Shown piece by piece: positions 11,300-21,028 of a stretch of DNA of 64,000 bases. How positions within the stretch are numbered: the first letter of the stretch is position 1; each line of letters starts with the position of its first letter. Made by a program: the position numbers and the translations under genes. Under the pieces are notes generated by a model. It was not told the DNA's origin and did not search any database. It saw only the letters and a program-made list of their open reading frames with translations. The stretch spans positions 19,822-83,821 of the forward strand of contig JAUZSE010000003.1 of assembly GCA_030949725.1 (NCBI GenBank), given 5' to 3'. The DNA comes from Sulfurovum sp. GTDB taxonomy: Bacteria > Campylobacterota > Campylobacteria > Campylobacterales > Sulfurovaceae.

Positions 11300-12919
11300 G
11301 TGTCTTTAGCCCTAGCAAGAAAATACCGTCCTGCCACCTTTGATGACCTTATAGGTCAAGAGGCAGTTTCACAAACACTCTCCCTTGCACTTGATGGAAA
11401 CAGACTCTCTCATGCCTACCTTTTTTCTGGACTTAGAGGAAGTGGTAAAACCTCGACAGCCCGTATTTTCGCAAAAGCATTACTCTGTGAAAAAGGTGAA
11501 ACTTCCCACCCTTGTGGTACATGTACGCACTGTCTGATGGCAAGTGAAGGTAGCCATATGGATATTATCGAAATGGATGCGGCTTCTAACCGTGGTATTG
11601 ACGATATTAAAGACCTTATAGAACATACCAAATACAAACCTTCTTCTGCACGCTACAAGATCTTTATCATTGATGAAGTCCATATGCTCACCCCACAAGC
11701 CTTTAATGCACTGCTTAAAACCCTTGAAGAACCTCCTGCTTTTGTTAAGTTTATTTTGGCGACGACTGATCCTCTGAAACTTCCTGCAACCATCCTTTCG
11801 CGTACACAACATTTTAGGTTTAAGAAAATACCTCAAAACCTCACACTGAAACATTTGGAACACATCTTAGATCTTGAGAAGGTAGGGTATGAAAAAGAAG
11901 CCCTCGATATCATCGCACGTTCTGGAGCAGGAAGCCTAAGGGACTCTCTTACCTTGTTAGATCAGGCTATTGTCTATTCTAAAAACTTTGTTGATCTCAG
12001 TACGGTGACAGGTATGCTAGGTATCATAGAGCCTAGCCATCTTGAAACCTTACTCCATGACATCATGCATAAAGACAGCACAAAGATATTAGCTTTCATA
12101 AGAATGGCAACAGATTATGAAGCCGAAATGATCCTCGATGAGCTGACACTCTACCTTAAAGATCTATTACTCAACGGCAATGGTACATTTTCACCTATGA
12201 TCATAGAACGTTTCTTTAGAGTGATTGCAGACTCAAAATCTTTACTCGCTTTGGGTTCAGATGGTGAGTTTGTACTCTCATTGTCGTTATTTAAAATGAT
12301 GGAATCCTTAGAGATCAAAGACATAGACAGCATGATACGTGGACTAGAACAAGAACTTAAAGGCGTAGAAGTTTCAAAAATCAGAGAAGAAAAAGAAAAT
12401 ACGGTTGAACCCAAAGTTGAGGCTATAGTAGAACCTACCATTACGAAAACACCCTTAGTTAAAACTAACTCTCATCAAAAAACATTTGATATTCTTATCA
12501 AAAAACTTTATGACAGAAACTATGATCTCGGTGTTTGCTTTGAGCATAATATCACTTTTGAGAACTTTGAAGATAACAAACTCACATGGGGTTCCACAGT
12601 AGAAGGTGACGATAAGAAAACATTGGTCACACACTGGGGTCTCATCAATATGTTTGTCAAAGACACCTTTGGTTTTGAAACAAAAATCGTCAATATTTCT
12701 AAAAAAGTAATTGATCGCGAGAATATCCCTCATTCTGATGCAGATGTAAGTTCAATGATAGAAGACATTGAGATGAAAAGTTCTTGTATCTCTCCAGAAG
12801 CAGGAGATACAGAAGCAGCAAAAGAAAAAGACCCTTCTACACTCTTGCAAGAACCTATGATCAAAGAAGCAATCGCACTTTTTGACCCTAAAAAAGTAAG
12901 AATTAAAAGAAATACCTAA
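11300..12919 (+). CDS. dnaX: DNA polymerase III subunit gamma/tau
   Basis: SLALARKYRPATFDDLIGQEAVSQTL, GLRGSGKTSTARIFAKAL, FIIDEVHMLTPQAFNALLKTLEEPP. Start taken as GTG at 11300 with upstream AAAGGA; the supplied ORF extends upstream to 11210. Confidence 0.93.
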   Translation: MSLALARKYRPATFDDLIGQEAVSQTLSLALDGNRLSHAYLFSGLRGSGKTSTARIFAKALLCEKGETSHPCGTCTHCLMASEGSHMDIIEMDAASNRGIDDIKDLIEHTKYKPSSARYKIFIIDEVHMLTPQAFNALLKTLEEPPAFVKFILATTDPLKLPATILSRTQHFRFKKIPQNLTLKHLEHILDLEKVGYEKEALDIIARSGAGSLRDSLTLLDQAIVYSKNFVDLSTVTGMLGIIEPSHLETLLHDIMHKDSTKILAFIRMATDYEAEMILDELTLYLKDLLLNGNGTFSPMIIERFFRVIADSKSLLALGSDGEFVLSLSLFKMMESLEIKDIDSMIRGLEQELKGVEVSKIREEKENTVEPKVEAIVEPTITKTPLVKTNSHQKTFDILIKKLYDRNYDLGVCFEHNITFENFEDNKLTWGSTVEGDDKKTLVTHWGLINMFVKDTFGFETKIVNISKKVIDRENIPHSDADVSSMIEDIEMKSSCISPEAGDTEAAKEKDPSTLLQEPMIKEAIALFDPKKVRIKRNT

Positions 12920-12938
12920 TAGATATTTCTATTAAATA

Positions 12939-13508
12939 TCACTTAAAATGTTTTGAAAAATATGCCTCAACCAAACCATCAAAGTATTGCATACGTGCTT
13001 TGCCTTTGGGCATAGTCGTACGCAATGCTTTCATCTTTTGTAAAAATGTTCCTACAGAATCAGGGATGACATTTTCAAAATGACGGCGTATTTGTTTTGC
13101 AAAAGCAGGTGATGCTCCCCCTGTAGAAAAAGCTATGGTCAAATCTCCTTTTTGTACATAAGAAGGGAAGATAAAATCACAGTATGCTGTGTCATCCACC
13201 GAATTTACCAATGTTCTGCTTCCTCTGGATTCTTCATAGATAGTTTTATGCAAGTCCACTGTATCTGTCGCAACGATGACTATATCAAACCTTTCACTAT
13301 CCCCTTGTTTATAGGCACGTTGATACAAGGTTAATCCATTATCTTCTATGAGCCTATGCACTTCACTGTTTACTTCCCTTGCAATCACTGTGATCTCTTT
13401 CGTAAAATCCAACAATTTTTCAAGTTTCTCCCTAGCAATGCTTCCTGCACCTACCACTAACACTTTCAGGTTCTGCATATCTATATAAAGTGGAAAAAAA
13501 GACATCAC
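12939..13508 (-). CDS. Precorrin-2 dehydrogenase / siroheme synthase N-terminal domain protein
   Basis: FPLYIDMQNLKVLVVGAGSIAREKLEKLLDF, CDFIFPSYVQKGDLTIAFSTGGASPAFAKQIR; overlaps cobA. Confidence 0.88.
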   Translation of the reverse strand: MMSFFPLYIDMQNLKVLVVGAGSIAREKLEKLLDFTKEITVIAREVNSEVHRLIEDNGLTLYQRAYKQGDSERFDIVIVATDTVDLHKTIYEESRGSRTLVNSVDDTAYCDFIFPSYVQKGDLTIAFSTGGASPAFAKQIRRHFENVIPDSVGTFLQKMKALRTTMPKGKARMQYFDGLVEAYFSKHFK

Positions 13509-14236
13509 CTCTCCCCCAAAAGCATTGCTCTTACGCTAACTACCTCACCTACAACTATAAGTGCAGGTGTTGGAAGATCTTTTGCTTTTTCATAGATGTC
13601 TGCCAAAGTACCGACAATCACCTTTTCGTCTTTAAGCGTGCCACGACTTATCACGGCAACGGGGTAGTCTGAAGGTTTACCAACCCCCATGAGTTGCTGA
13701 CAAATATTTTTAAGTTGATGTAAACCCATAAGAAAAATGATGGTTTCATCCTGTTTAAAACTATTCCAATCAAGTTGTGCATAGCCTTTCTCTGGTGCTT
13801 CATATCCTGTCACCACACGAAAAGATACAGATTTACCCCTGTGTGTTATGGGTATATTTGCCATTTCAGGTACGGCGATAGCAGAAGTAATCCCAGGTAT
13901 AAACTCAAAGTCTATCCCCTTACTTGCTAAAAAAAGTGCCTCTTCCCCACCCCGTCCAAACACCACAGAGTCTCCCCCTTTTAAACGTACCACACGCTCA
14001 TGTTTTAAGGCTTTGGTATAGAGTAATGTATTGATCTCATTTTGGGGTAAGATATGATGTTTATTTTCTTTACCCACATAGATACATTCACAACCCAATT
14101 TCGCTTCTTTGAGTACCTCAGGATTTACAAGCCTATCATATATAATCACATCTGCCTGCTGTATAACACGTAAAGCCTTAAGTGTCAACAGTTCTATATC
14201 ACCAGGACCAGCACCTGTTAAATACACTTTAGCCAT
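13505..14236 (-). CDS. cobA: Uroporphyrinogen-III C-methyltransferase
   Basis: VYLTGAGPGDIELLTLKALR, VRLKGGDSVVFGRGGEEALFL. Confidence 0.93.
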   Translation of the reverse strand: MAKVYLTGAGPGDIELLTLKALRVIQQADVIIYDRLVNPEVLKEAKLGCECIYVGKENKHHILPQNEINTLLYTKALKHERVVRLKGGDSVVFGRGGEEALFLASKGIDFEFIPGITSAIAVPEMANIPITHRGKSVSFRVVTGYEAPEKGYAQLDWNSFKQDETIIFLMGLHQLKNICQQLMGVGKPSDYPVAVISRGTLKDEKVIVGTLADIYEKAKDLPTPALIVVGEVVSVRAMLLGER

Positions 14237-14290
14237 AGGTTGATTCTCCTTTATTTTTTTGGATACGTTAGCCCTTTTTATGGTCTAAGT

Positions 14291-14575
14291 TTATTTATAG
14301 ACTTCATCATGTGTACCTATTTGTACAGGTATTATCTTGTTATCTTCTATATAAAACTCTATACTAATTCTATATTGCATATCGATAGAGACCGAATATA
14401 GTTTATCTAGTTTTCCGAAAAGTTTATGTAAACGCAAGGAGGGATGAAAAGGATCCACTTCTAATAATCGTATAACCTTCCCATACTTACTTGTGATATC
14501 CCTATGCTTCTTTAAAAACTTTACTAGTCTTTTCTCATAACTCTGTGTAATCTCAATCGCGTAAGGCATCATCAA
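14291..14575 (-). CDS. RelE/YafQ-like toxin
   Basis: YEKRLVKFLKKHRDITSKYGKVIRLLEVDPFHPSLRLHKL...YRISIEFYIEDNKIIPVQIGTHDEVY, overlapping an upstream antitoxin gene. Confidence 0.8.
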   Translation of the reverse strand: MMMPYAIEITQSYEKRLVKFLKKHRDITSKYGKVIRLLEVDPFHPSLRLHKLFGKLDKLYSVSIDMQYRISIEFYIEDNKIIPVQIGTHDEVYK

Positions 14576-14813
14576 GTCTATCTAAGTGTTCTTGTGCCGT
14601 CATAACTTCAGACTTACCTTCTTTTATGCTCTTTTGTGCTTCTGTGTATGCTTGTTCTAGTTCACACTCACGTAAATACTCATAACGTGCTATATCTACA
14701 ACCACATACTTGTGTTTACCTCTCACTGAAATAAGCACTTCATCCAATGTACCGAGTACTTTATCGAGCAAAGTGACACCCTTTGTTTTAAGTTCATTTG
14801 CACTTATTACCAT
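14553..14813 (-). CDS. Phd/YefM-like antitoxin
   Basis: MVISANELKTKGVTLLDKVLGTLDEVLISVRGKHKYVVVDIARYEYLRE. Confidence 0.8.
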   Translation of the reverse strand: MVISANELKTKGVTLLDKVLGTLDEVLISVRGKHKYVVVDIARYEYLRECELEQAYTEAQKSIKEGKSEVMTAQEHLDRLDDALRD

Positions 14814-14950
14814 ATCATATCCTTTATCATACTATTTAGAGTATTATATATAATATTGTTTAGAATGTCAATGGGTTTGTGCTTGTATTATGTCCCGTTG
14901 ACTCATATCATATTCCTTACTATTTTATGTATCTAAAAATTGACAAAAAC

Positions 14951-15406
14951 CTAAGCATTCAAATCTTCAGACCAAAAAAACTCTATCCAGCCTTTTGGTT
15001 CTTTCACATACCAATCTGGCATTATTTGCGCAGTAGGTTTATAAAAAAGTGAAGCCGTCAAAAAAGTTACCTTTGGATATGCCTCCCCTAAGACTTTTAA
15101 AACTTCCACTAAAGTATCACCACTATCTACAATGTCATCGACGATAAGCACTTGTTTGGCAGACCTTAAATTAGGTATATTAAAAACCTCAACTGAGTCA
15201 TTTTTCTGCGTATCATCATACCCTATAGTGTTAAGAGCATACACCTCACGTAAATCATAATACTCCCCCAACATCTGAGCCATAGACAAGCCACCTCTTG
15301 CTATACCTAGTATGGCATCAAAAGATTGGTCTATCTTTTGTATGAGGGTTTTTAAGTCTTGTTTGTATTCTTGGTAAGGGTAGTAATATCTAGTTATAGG
15401 ATTCAT
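14951..15406 (-). CDS. Phosphoribosyltransferase family protein
   Basis: PRPP motif VLIVDDIVDSGDTLVEV; AILGIARGGLSMAQMLGEYYD. Confidence 0.85.
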   Translation of the reverse strand: MNPITRYYYPYQEYKQDLKTLIQKIDQSFDAILGIARGGLSMAQMLGEYYDLREVYALNTIGYDDTQKNDSVEVFNIPNLRSAKQVLIVDDIVDSGDTLVEVLKVLGEAYPKVTFLTASLFYKPTAQIMPDWYVKEPKGWIEFFWSEDLNA

Positions 15407-15500
15407 GTTGTCTTCTCCTGAAAACGCTTAATAATTTTACAAATCTTTTTATTGTTATAATTTACTTTTGTTTTTTTAATTGGAAATGTATTACCTCATT

Positions 15501-16058
15501 TTATACTTCCTTAAATAGATTGCTTAACTTACCTATCAACTCTCTAAAATATGGATGCTCTAAATCATAAGGTTTTTTAGGAGAGGTAATTTTATGTAGT
15601 TGTTCCATGATATACTTATGATGATTTTTTTCTTCAAATTCTATACAATCTAAAAACTCATCATAACAAACTTTTAAATTTTCATCAACGGTTGAGAGTA
15701 AGAGGCTTTCTAAATAGCCATCTTTTGAAAGTGGATTGCAAGATATATAAAAACTACTCATACTTTTAATATTAAGCTTTTCTATCAAAATATCTAAAGC
15801 ATTTTCTGTATTATAATATCCTCCATAAATACTATTGTCTTTTTGATAATCAGCATCTACAATAAAAAGTATTTTCTCTATTTTCTGAGCTTTAATTAGA
15901 GTAGTTAAAGTTTTATATCTATCATCATTTTCTTTAAAAATAGTACTTTTATTTCCCATGACAATAAAGTTATCATCAGAACAATCTATATCTAAAAAAA
16001 CCAATATCTCTTTGAGTTTATTTTTATCTGATTTACCCTCACAAACAATCTTTACCAT
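15501..16058 (-). CDS. TOPRIM-like (DUF3226/DUF4435-type) protein
   Basis: VKIVCEGKSDKNKLKEIL N-terminal Glu motif and KILFIVDADYQKD acidic motif; coupled to the upstream AAA ATPase. Confidence 0.65.
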   Translation of the reverse strand: MVKIVCEGKSDKNKLKEILVFLDIDCSDDNFIVMGNKSTIFKENDDRYKTLTTLIKAQKIEKILFIVDADYQKDNSIYGGYYNTENALDILIEKLNIKSMSSFYISCNPLSKDGYLESLLLSTVDENLKVCYDEFLDCIEFEEKNHHKYIMEQLHKITSPKKPYDLEHPYFRELIGKLSNLFKEV

Positions 16059-17024
16059 GCCCGTACCTCATGATTTTGAGCTATTTCACTTCTAAACATT
16101 CCTGCATCAAGTGTAATAGCTATAATATCGTCATCCTTATTTGTAGAAAGATTAATAAATGCTATATCATCATCTTCAAGTTTTTTAGAGACACGACTAT
16201 AAGACTCTATCGCCTCTTTTGAGTGTGTTGTAGCAAAAACTTGTACATTATTTTCTTTAGATATTTTCAAGATTATTTCCCACATTTTATCAAATAAACT
16301 ATAGTGAATACCATTTTCTATCTCATCTATAAAAAGTGTATTATTTTCTAAGCTAAGTAGTGAAATCATAATATTAATAAAGGTCTTTACACCTTGACCA
16401 TAAAAAGAGAGTTTCTCCCATCCTCTTTTATAAAGTTGTGCTTCGTTATTGATATAATCAAGCTTTTCAATGCCAAAAAGTTCTTTTAGATACTTTTCTA
16501 AAACAGAAAGGCTATTACTAAGTTTTAGTGAACTAATCCCTCTATTATACATCTCATTAAAGTCTGAAAAAGCAGAAATATAATGCAAAGAAAAGTGCAT
16601 ATAAGAATATTCAATTTGAGTATCCAAAAGTGTATATAAAGCCTGATAATCAAATCTCAGTTCACTTTGTCAAAGGTGTTTTTAGCATAAATGTATTCTC
16701 AATATTTTCAATATATAAAGCTTCATCTTCATTCAAAGTCATAGAGATATTTTGATGGTTTAAAATAAGCTTCTTTAACGCCACTTGCCTATCTTCTCTA
16801 AGTAACACACTATTAACCAAATTCCTATGCGTCTGTATCTCCAAAAGTTTCTGATACAGCAAAGTATTTTCCGTAGTAGAACACAATAAACAAGCTTCCA
16901 AAAGAGTCGTTTTACCCACATTATTACGCCCACCAATAAGATTAACTCTCTTAAATTTTTCTACTTCAAAGTTTTTAAGACATTTGTAGTTTTTTATTTT
17001 TAGGGTTTTTAGTTTGTTTTGCAT
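16052..17024 (-). CDS. AAA_15/OLD-like ABC-type ATPase, split by a frame break (about 16664-16675)
   Basis: IKNYKCLKNFEVEKFKRVNLIGGRNNVGKTTLLEACLL Walker A; NTLFIDEIENGIHYSLFDKMWEII Walker B; VFATTHSKE. Bridging peptide QSELRFDYQALYTLLDTQIEYSYMH is in another frame. Confidence 0.85.
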
Positions 17025-17400
17025 GGGCTATTTTTCTTTCTCACATAGGTGAATGGATTGATGTGTTTTTTGTATGTTCGCATTTTATATTATTTTCTAT
17101 AATCAGCTATTCTAAAATTAGGTGGAGTCAATTTAAAGTTAGATTTTTCATATCTATACTATCAACAACAAAAAGCTCTTAATTTATTACCGACATTAAA
17201 ATCCTATATTGTGTATTTACAATACCAATAGAATAGCAATTTTTATCTTTTTTACATGTCATCTTTTTATATTGAAGTTTAGCATTTTCTTTTCTAGGGC
17301 TTCTAAAGATACAGAGATAAAGTCCGAATAATTAATAAAGTCGTTGTTCATTCTTACTGTCATAATTACATTCCTTTCTTTCTATTATAACTTTCTAAAA

Positions 17401-18501
17401 TTAACCCTCATAAACCTTTAGCTCATTATAAAGACTATCCCTCTCCACAGGTGTAAATCCTGCGTTTTTAATGAGTGCTACAAAGTCATCTAAGTTCATG
17501 CCCTTTGCACCTTCTGAACCTGCGGCTGATTGTATGGACTCTTTTTCTATCGTACCATCTAAGTCATCACAACCAAACTCTTGGGCGATGAGTGCTAGAT
17601 TTATGGATGCCGTTACCCAGTAGGCTTTGATATGTGGGATGTTATCTAAGATAATACGGCTAATGGCATAGGTTTTTAAGACTTCTTGTCCTGAAGGGTA
17701 GTTACAGTTTTTCATGTAATTGTTTTCTTTTTGATACACAAGAGGAATAAAAGCATTAAACCCCCCAGTTTTGTCTTGTAAAGTACGTAAACGTATCATG
17801 TGGTCTATGCGGTGAGCTCTTGTCTCTACATGTCCAAAAAGCATAGTTGCATTAGATTCTCTGCCTTTGTTGTGCCACTTTTCATGGATGTCTAGCCATT
17901 GTGCTGAAGTCACTTTGCCTTTACAAAGGTACTCACGTACACCTTCATCAAAAATTTCTGCTCCCCCACCAGGCATAGAGTCTACGCCATTTTCTATCAT
18001 CATATCTATGAGTTCATCATAGGAGTGTCCATACTCCCGTGCGAGGAAGTCTACCTCAGCAGCCGTCATAGCTTTGACGTGAACTTCAGGATATTTGGCT
18101 TTTATTTTCCTAAATGCACCCATATACCACTCCACACCATCTTTAGGGTTGTGTGCAGAGACGATATGCATCTCTTTTGCCCCAATACTTACAGAGTGGT
18201 CTACGATTTTGAGTATCTCTTCATGTGTCATTGTATATTGTAGTGGGTTTTTACGTGTGGCTGAATAGGCACAAAACTTACATACATCTGCACATACATT
18301 CGTAGGATTGATGTGACGATTGATGTTAAAGTAAGATTTCTTTCCATACTTTTCTTTACGTATATTATCCGCTAACTCACCTAAGGTATAAAGGTCAAGC
18401 TCATAGAGGGCTTCACCTTCTTCTTGAGTGAGTCTTACTTTATTACGTACTTTTTCGATTAATGCTTTTTCAACTAATACTTCTTCTTGTGCTAAATCCA
18501 T
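17401..18501 (-). CDS. mqnE: Aminofutalosine synthase MqnE (radical SAM)
   Basis: CADVCKFCAYSATRKNP radical SAM Cys motif, MPGGGAEIFDEGVRE, LFGHVETRAHRIDHMIRLRTLQDKTGGFNAFIPLVYQ. Confidence 0.93.
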   Translation of the reverse strand: MDLAQEEVLVEKALIEKVRNKVRLTQEEGEALYELDLYTLGELADNIRKEKYGKKSYFNINRHINPTNVCADVCKFCAYSATRKNPLQYTMTHEEILKIVDHSVSIGAKEMHIVSAHNPKDGVEWYMGAFRKIKAKYPEVHVKAMTAAEVDFLAREYGHSYDELIDMMIENGVDSMPGGGAEIFDEGVREYLCKGKVTSAQWLDIHEKWHNKGRESNATMLFGHVETRAHRIDHMIRLRTLQDKTGGFNAFIPLVYQKENNYMKNCNYPSGQEVLKTYAISRIILDNIPHIKAYWVTASINLALIAQEFGCDDLDGTIEKESIQSAAGSEGAKGMNLDDFVALIKNAGFTPVERDSLYNELKVYEG

Positions 18502-18556
18502 TTTCTACCCTTAGCTATTTTGGGTATTATAACAGTTATAGATTAGGAGTTACTAA

Positions 18557-21028
18557 GTGGATAAAGTAAAAGCACAAATAGAAGAACTACTATACGAAAA
18601 TGCAGCAGATTTTGAGATAGCAAAAGTACTCAAAAAAGACATCAAACGCTATTTTGATACACTGGAAGATACCTTTGCCACTTCAGGAGGGAAAGATTTC
18701 CTTCTCAAACATACCAAAAAAATAGACACTGTTTTACAAATGATCTACAAAATAGCACTTAGAACCATGTTTGCTGACTATGCTCCTATGAAAAACTCCA
18801 TTCCTTTAGCACTTGTAGCCCTTGGTTCTTATGGAAGAGAACAACTTTGTGTTTATTCTGACATAGACCTCATGATAGTCTACAAAGAAATCCCTGGCTA
18901 CAATACCAAAGAGATGATCGAAAAGATACTGTATATTCTCTGGGACACGGGATTAAAACTGGGACACAGAGTACACACCGTAGAAGAACTTTTTGAAGTG
19001 TCCAAAACTGACATCACCATAAAAACTGCCCTTATTGAGTCTCGTTTTATAGAAGGTTCACATTTTATCTGGACTGACACACAAAATGCTCTCACGCAAA
19101 TACGCCATGATGATAGAGAAGGCTTCATACGCCTAAAACTTGAAGAACAAGAGAAAAAACATCATAGGTTTCCCATCACTATGGAGCCAAACCTTAAAGA
19201 CGGTGCAGGAGGATTTCGTGATGCAAACCTTGTCTACTGGGTAGGAAAAGTACTCTACAATACGAACAACATTAAGTCCTTACCCTCAGAAGTAGTCAAC
19301 GAAAAAGACTACAAAAGCTTTCGTATCGCTTTGGAGTTCTTGTTTCGTGTTCGTTCTGCCTTGCACCTCGTTGCTAAGAAGAAAGAAGACAAACTTCGCC
19401 TTGATCTCATCCCTGCTACAGCTACACTTTTGGGCTACGATATGAGCCAAAAAGACCATATGCGTTTTGCTTCCAAGGTCATCGGTAGCCTCAAAATCAT
19501 CAGACTCTACAGTATGATATGGCTTGAGACACTCATACACGAATATATAAAAGAAGATAGTAGCAAAAACTATGTCTATCCACAAAAAGGTACAAATGAT
19601 TTAAATACTGTACTCTTACAACTTAGCAAGCAAGCTAGCAAACCTTTTTATGCCCATCCTACACTCTTACAACAACTCATCAACATTAAAAAACCTGAAC
19701 GCTTAGATGATTCACTCTACAAAACGATTGCCAAATTATTTTATATGCCTCACACCCATTCAGTACTCTCTACCTTGTCTTACGCAAAACTTCTCAAATA
19801 CACCATCCCACCTATCAAAAAAGTGGTAGATTTACCCCAGTTTGATGGCTACCATCAGTATGCCGTCGATACGCATTCTCTTCGTTGTGTTTACCATTTG
19901 GAACATATAGAAGACGACTTTATCTTAAATCTTTGGCACGCTTTGAGTGCCGATGAAAAAGCCATGCTAAAAGTGGTTGTACTTTTACATGATGCTGGGA
20001 AAGGAAGACGCAGAGACCATCACTATGTAGGCGTATCTTTATTTAAAATATTTGCCAGTAAACTACATGTAGATACTACACTCATAGCTATGGGAGAGAC
20101 GCTCATACAGTACCATACACTTATGTCAAAAGTTGCCCAAAGAGAAGATTTGTACTCTGAGACGGTTATATTGGCTTTTGCTTCTCACTTTAAAACGCAA
20201 AAACTCTTAGATTTGATATACATCTTGACCTATGCCGATATGTCTGGGGTGGGTCATGACATCTACAACTCTTTTTCTGCAAAACTCATACGTACACTCT
20301 ACAAACAATCTATTGAGGTACTAGGACAAACCAAAAGGCTAGATGAAGCAGAAAAACGTAGCAAAAAAGTAGCCTCACTCAAACGCACCAAAGCCTTTAC
20401 TCTACTCACACGAACAAAACAAAACAAAATCTTATCCATCCCCTCAAACTTAATCTTTTTACGTTATACACCTAAGCGTATACTCGCTATTGCACAAGAA
20501 GCATTTAAAACAACCTCTTATACCTATACAATTAGCAATACCACGCACTTAACCATAGAAATCATCCGAAAAGAGTCTTTTAATCTTGGTTATTTGTTAG
20601 GAAAACTTTCCAATATGGATGTGGTAAATATGGATATATGTAAACTCTTCAATGGACTAAAATACTTCAAGATAGACTTATCAGAAACGATTACAGCAGA
20701 TGAAGTAGGTTTTGTAGAAGTATACATCAACAAATCTTTTACGCATACTCTTAATACTATCTCACTTCATCCCTACATTCAAGAAGATGAAGTGAATATA
20801 GACTGTGAACATTCAAAAACCTATGCCATTATGCATGTCAATGCCAAAAACCAAAAAGGTTTACTTGCCTACATCATAGACCTGTTTGATCAACTAGGCA
20901 TAGACATCGTCACTGCAAAAGTACATACACTTAAGAACCGTGCTAGAGATATGTTTCTCATCGAAAAGAATGGAAACTTTTGTCATAATGTTGATACGAT
21001 AATAGAAAAACTAATGGGTGGGAAATAA
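18557..21028 (+). CDS. glnD: [Protein-PII] uridylyltransferase / HD domain protein
   Basis: LVALGSYGREQLCVYSDIDLMIVY nucleotidyltransferase, MEPNLKDGAGGFRD, VVLLHDAGKGRRRDHHYVG HD domain, C-terminal ACT-like. Confidence 0.93.
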   Translation: MDKVKAQIEELLYENAADFEIAKVLKKDIKRYFDTLEDTFATSGGKDFLLKHTKKIDTVLQMIYKIALRTMFADYAPMKNSIPLALVALGSYGREQLCVYSDIDLMIVYKEIPGYNTKEMIEKILYILWDTGLKLGHRVHTVEELFEVSKTDITIKTALIESRFIEGSHFIWTDTQNALTQIRHDDREGFIRLKLEEQEKKHHRFPITMEPNLKDGAGGFRDANLVYWVGKVLYNTNNIKSLPSEVVNEKDYKSFRIALEFLFRVRSALHLVAKKKEDKLRLDLIPATATLLGYDMSQKDHMRFASKVIGSLKIIRLYSMIWLETLIHEYIKEDSSKNYVYPQKGTNDLNTVLLQLSKQASKPFYAHPTLLQQLINIKKPERLDDSLYKTIAKLFYMPHTHSVLSTLSYAKLLKYTIPPIKKVVDLPQFDGYHQYAVDTHSLRCVYHLEHIEDDFILNLWHALSADEKAMLKVVVLLHDAGKGRRRDHHYVGVSLFKIFASKLHVDTTLIAMGETLIQYHTLMSKVAQREDLYSETVILAFASHFKTQKLLDLIYILTYADMSGVGHDIYNSFSAKLIRTLYKQSIEVLGQTKRLDEAEKRSKKVASLKRTKAFTLLTRTKQNKILSIPSNLIFLRYTPKRILAIAQEAFKTTSYTYTISNTTHLTIEIIRKESFNLGYLLGKLSNMDVVNMDICKLFNGLKYFKIDLSETITADEVGFVEVYINKSFTHTLNTISLHPYIQEDEVNIDCEHSKTYAIMHVNAKNQKGLLAYIIDLFDQLGIDIVTAKVHTLKNRARDMFLIEKNGNFCHNVDTIIEKLMGGK

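Noticed and set aside
11073-11318. Minus ORF containing MKWKGGRKSSNVLPSNEWSGVKSADM..., reminiscent of the start of a neutral zinc metallopeptidase
   Set aside because: Only about 10 residues resemble that family, the rest does not, and it overlaps the dnaX start. Not enough to call a gene or remnant.
12781-12919. Possible dnaX programmed frameshift (A-rich runs and a GTATCTC/GAGATAC hairpin near the 3' end)
   Set aside because: No in-phase A AAA AAG heptamer positioned before the hairpin; weak stem.
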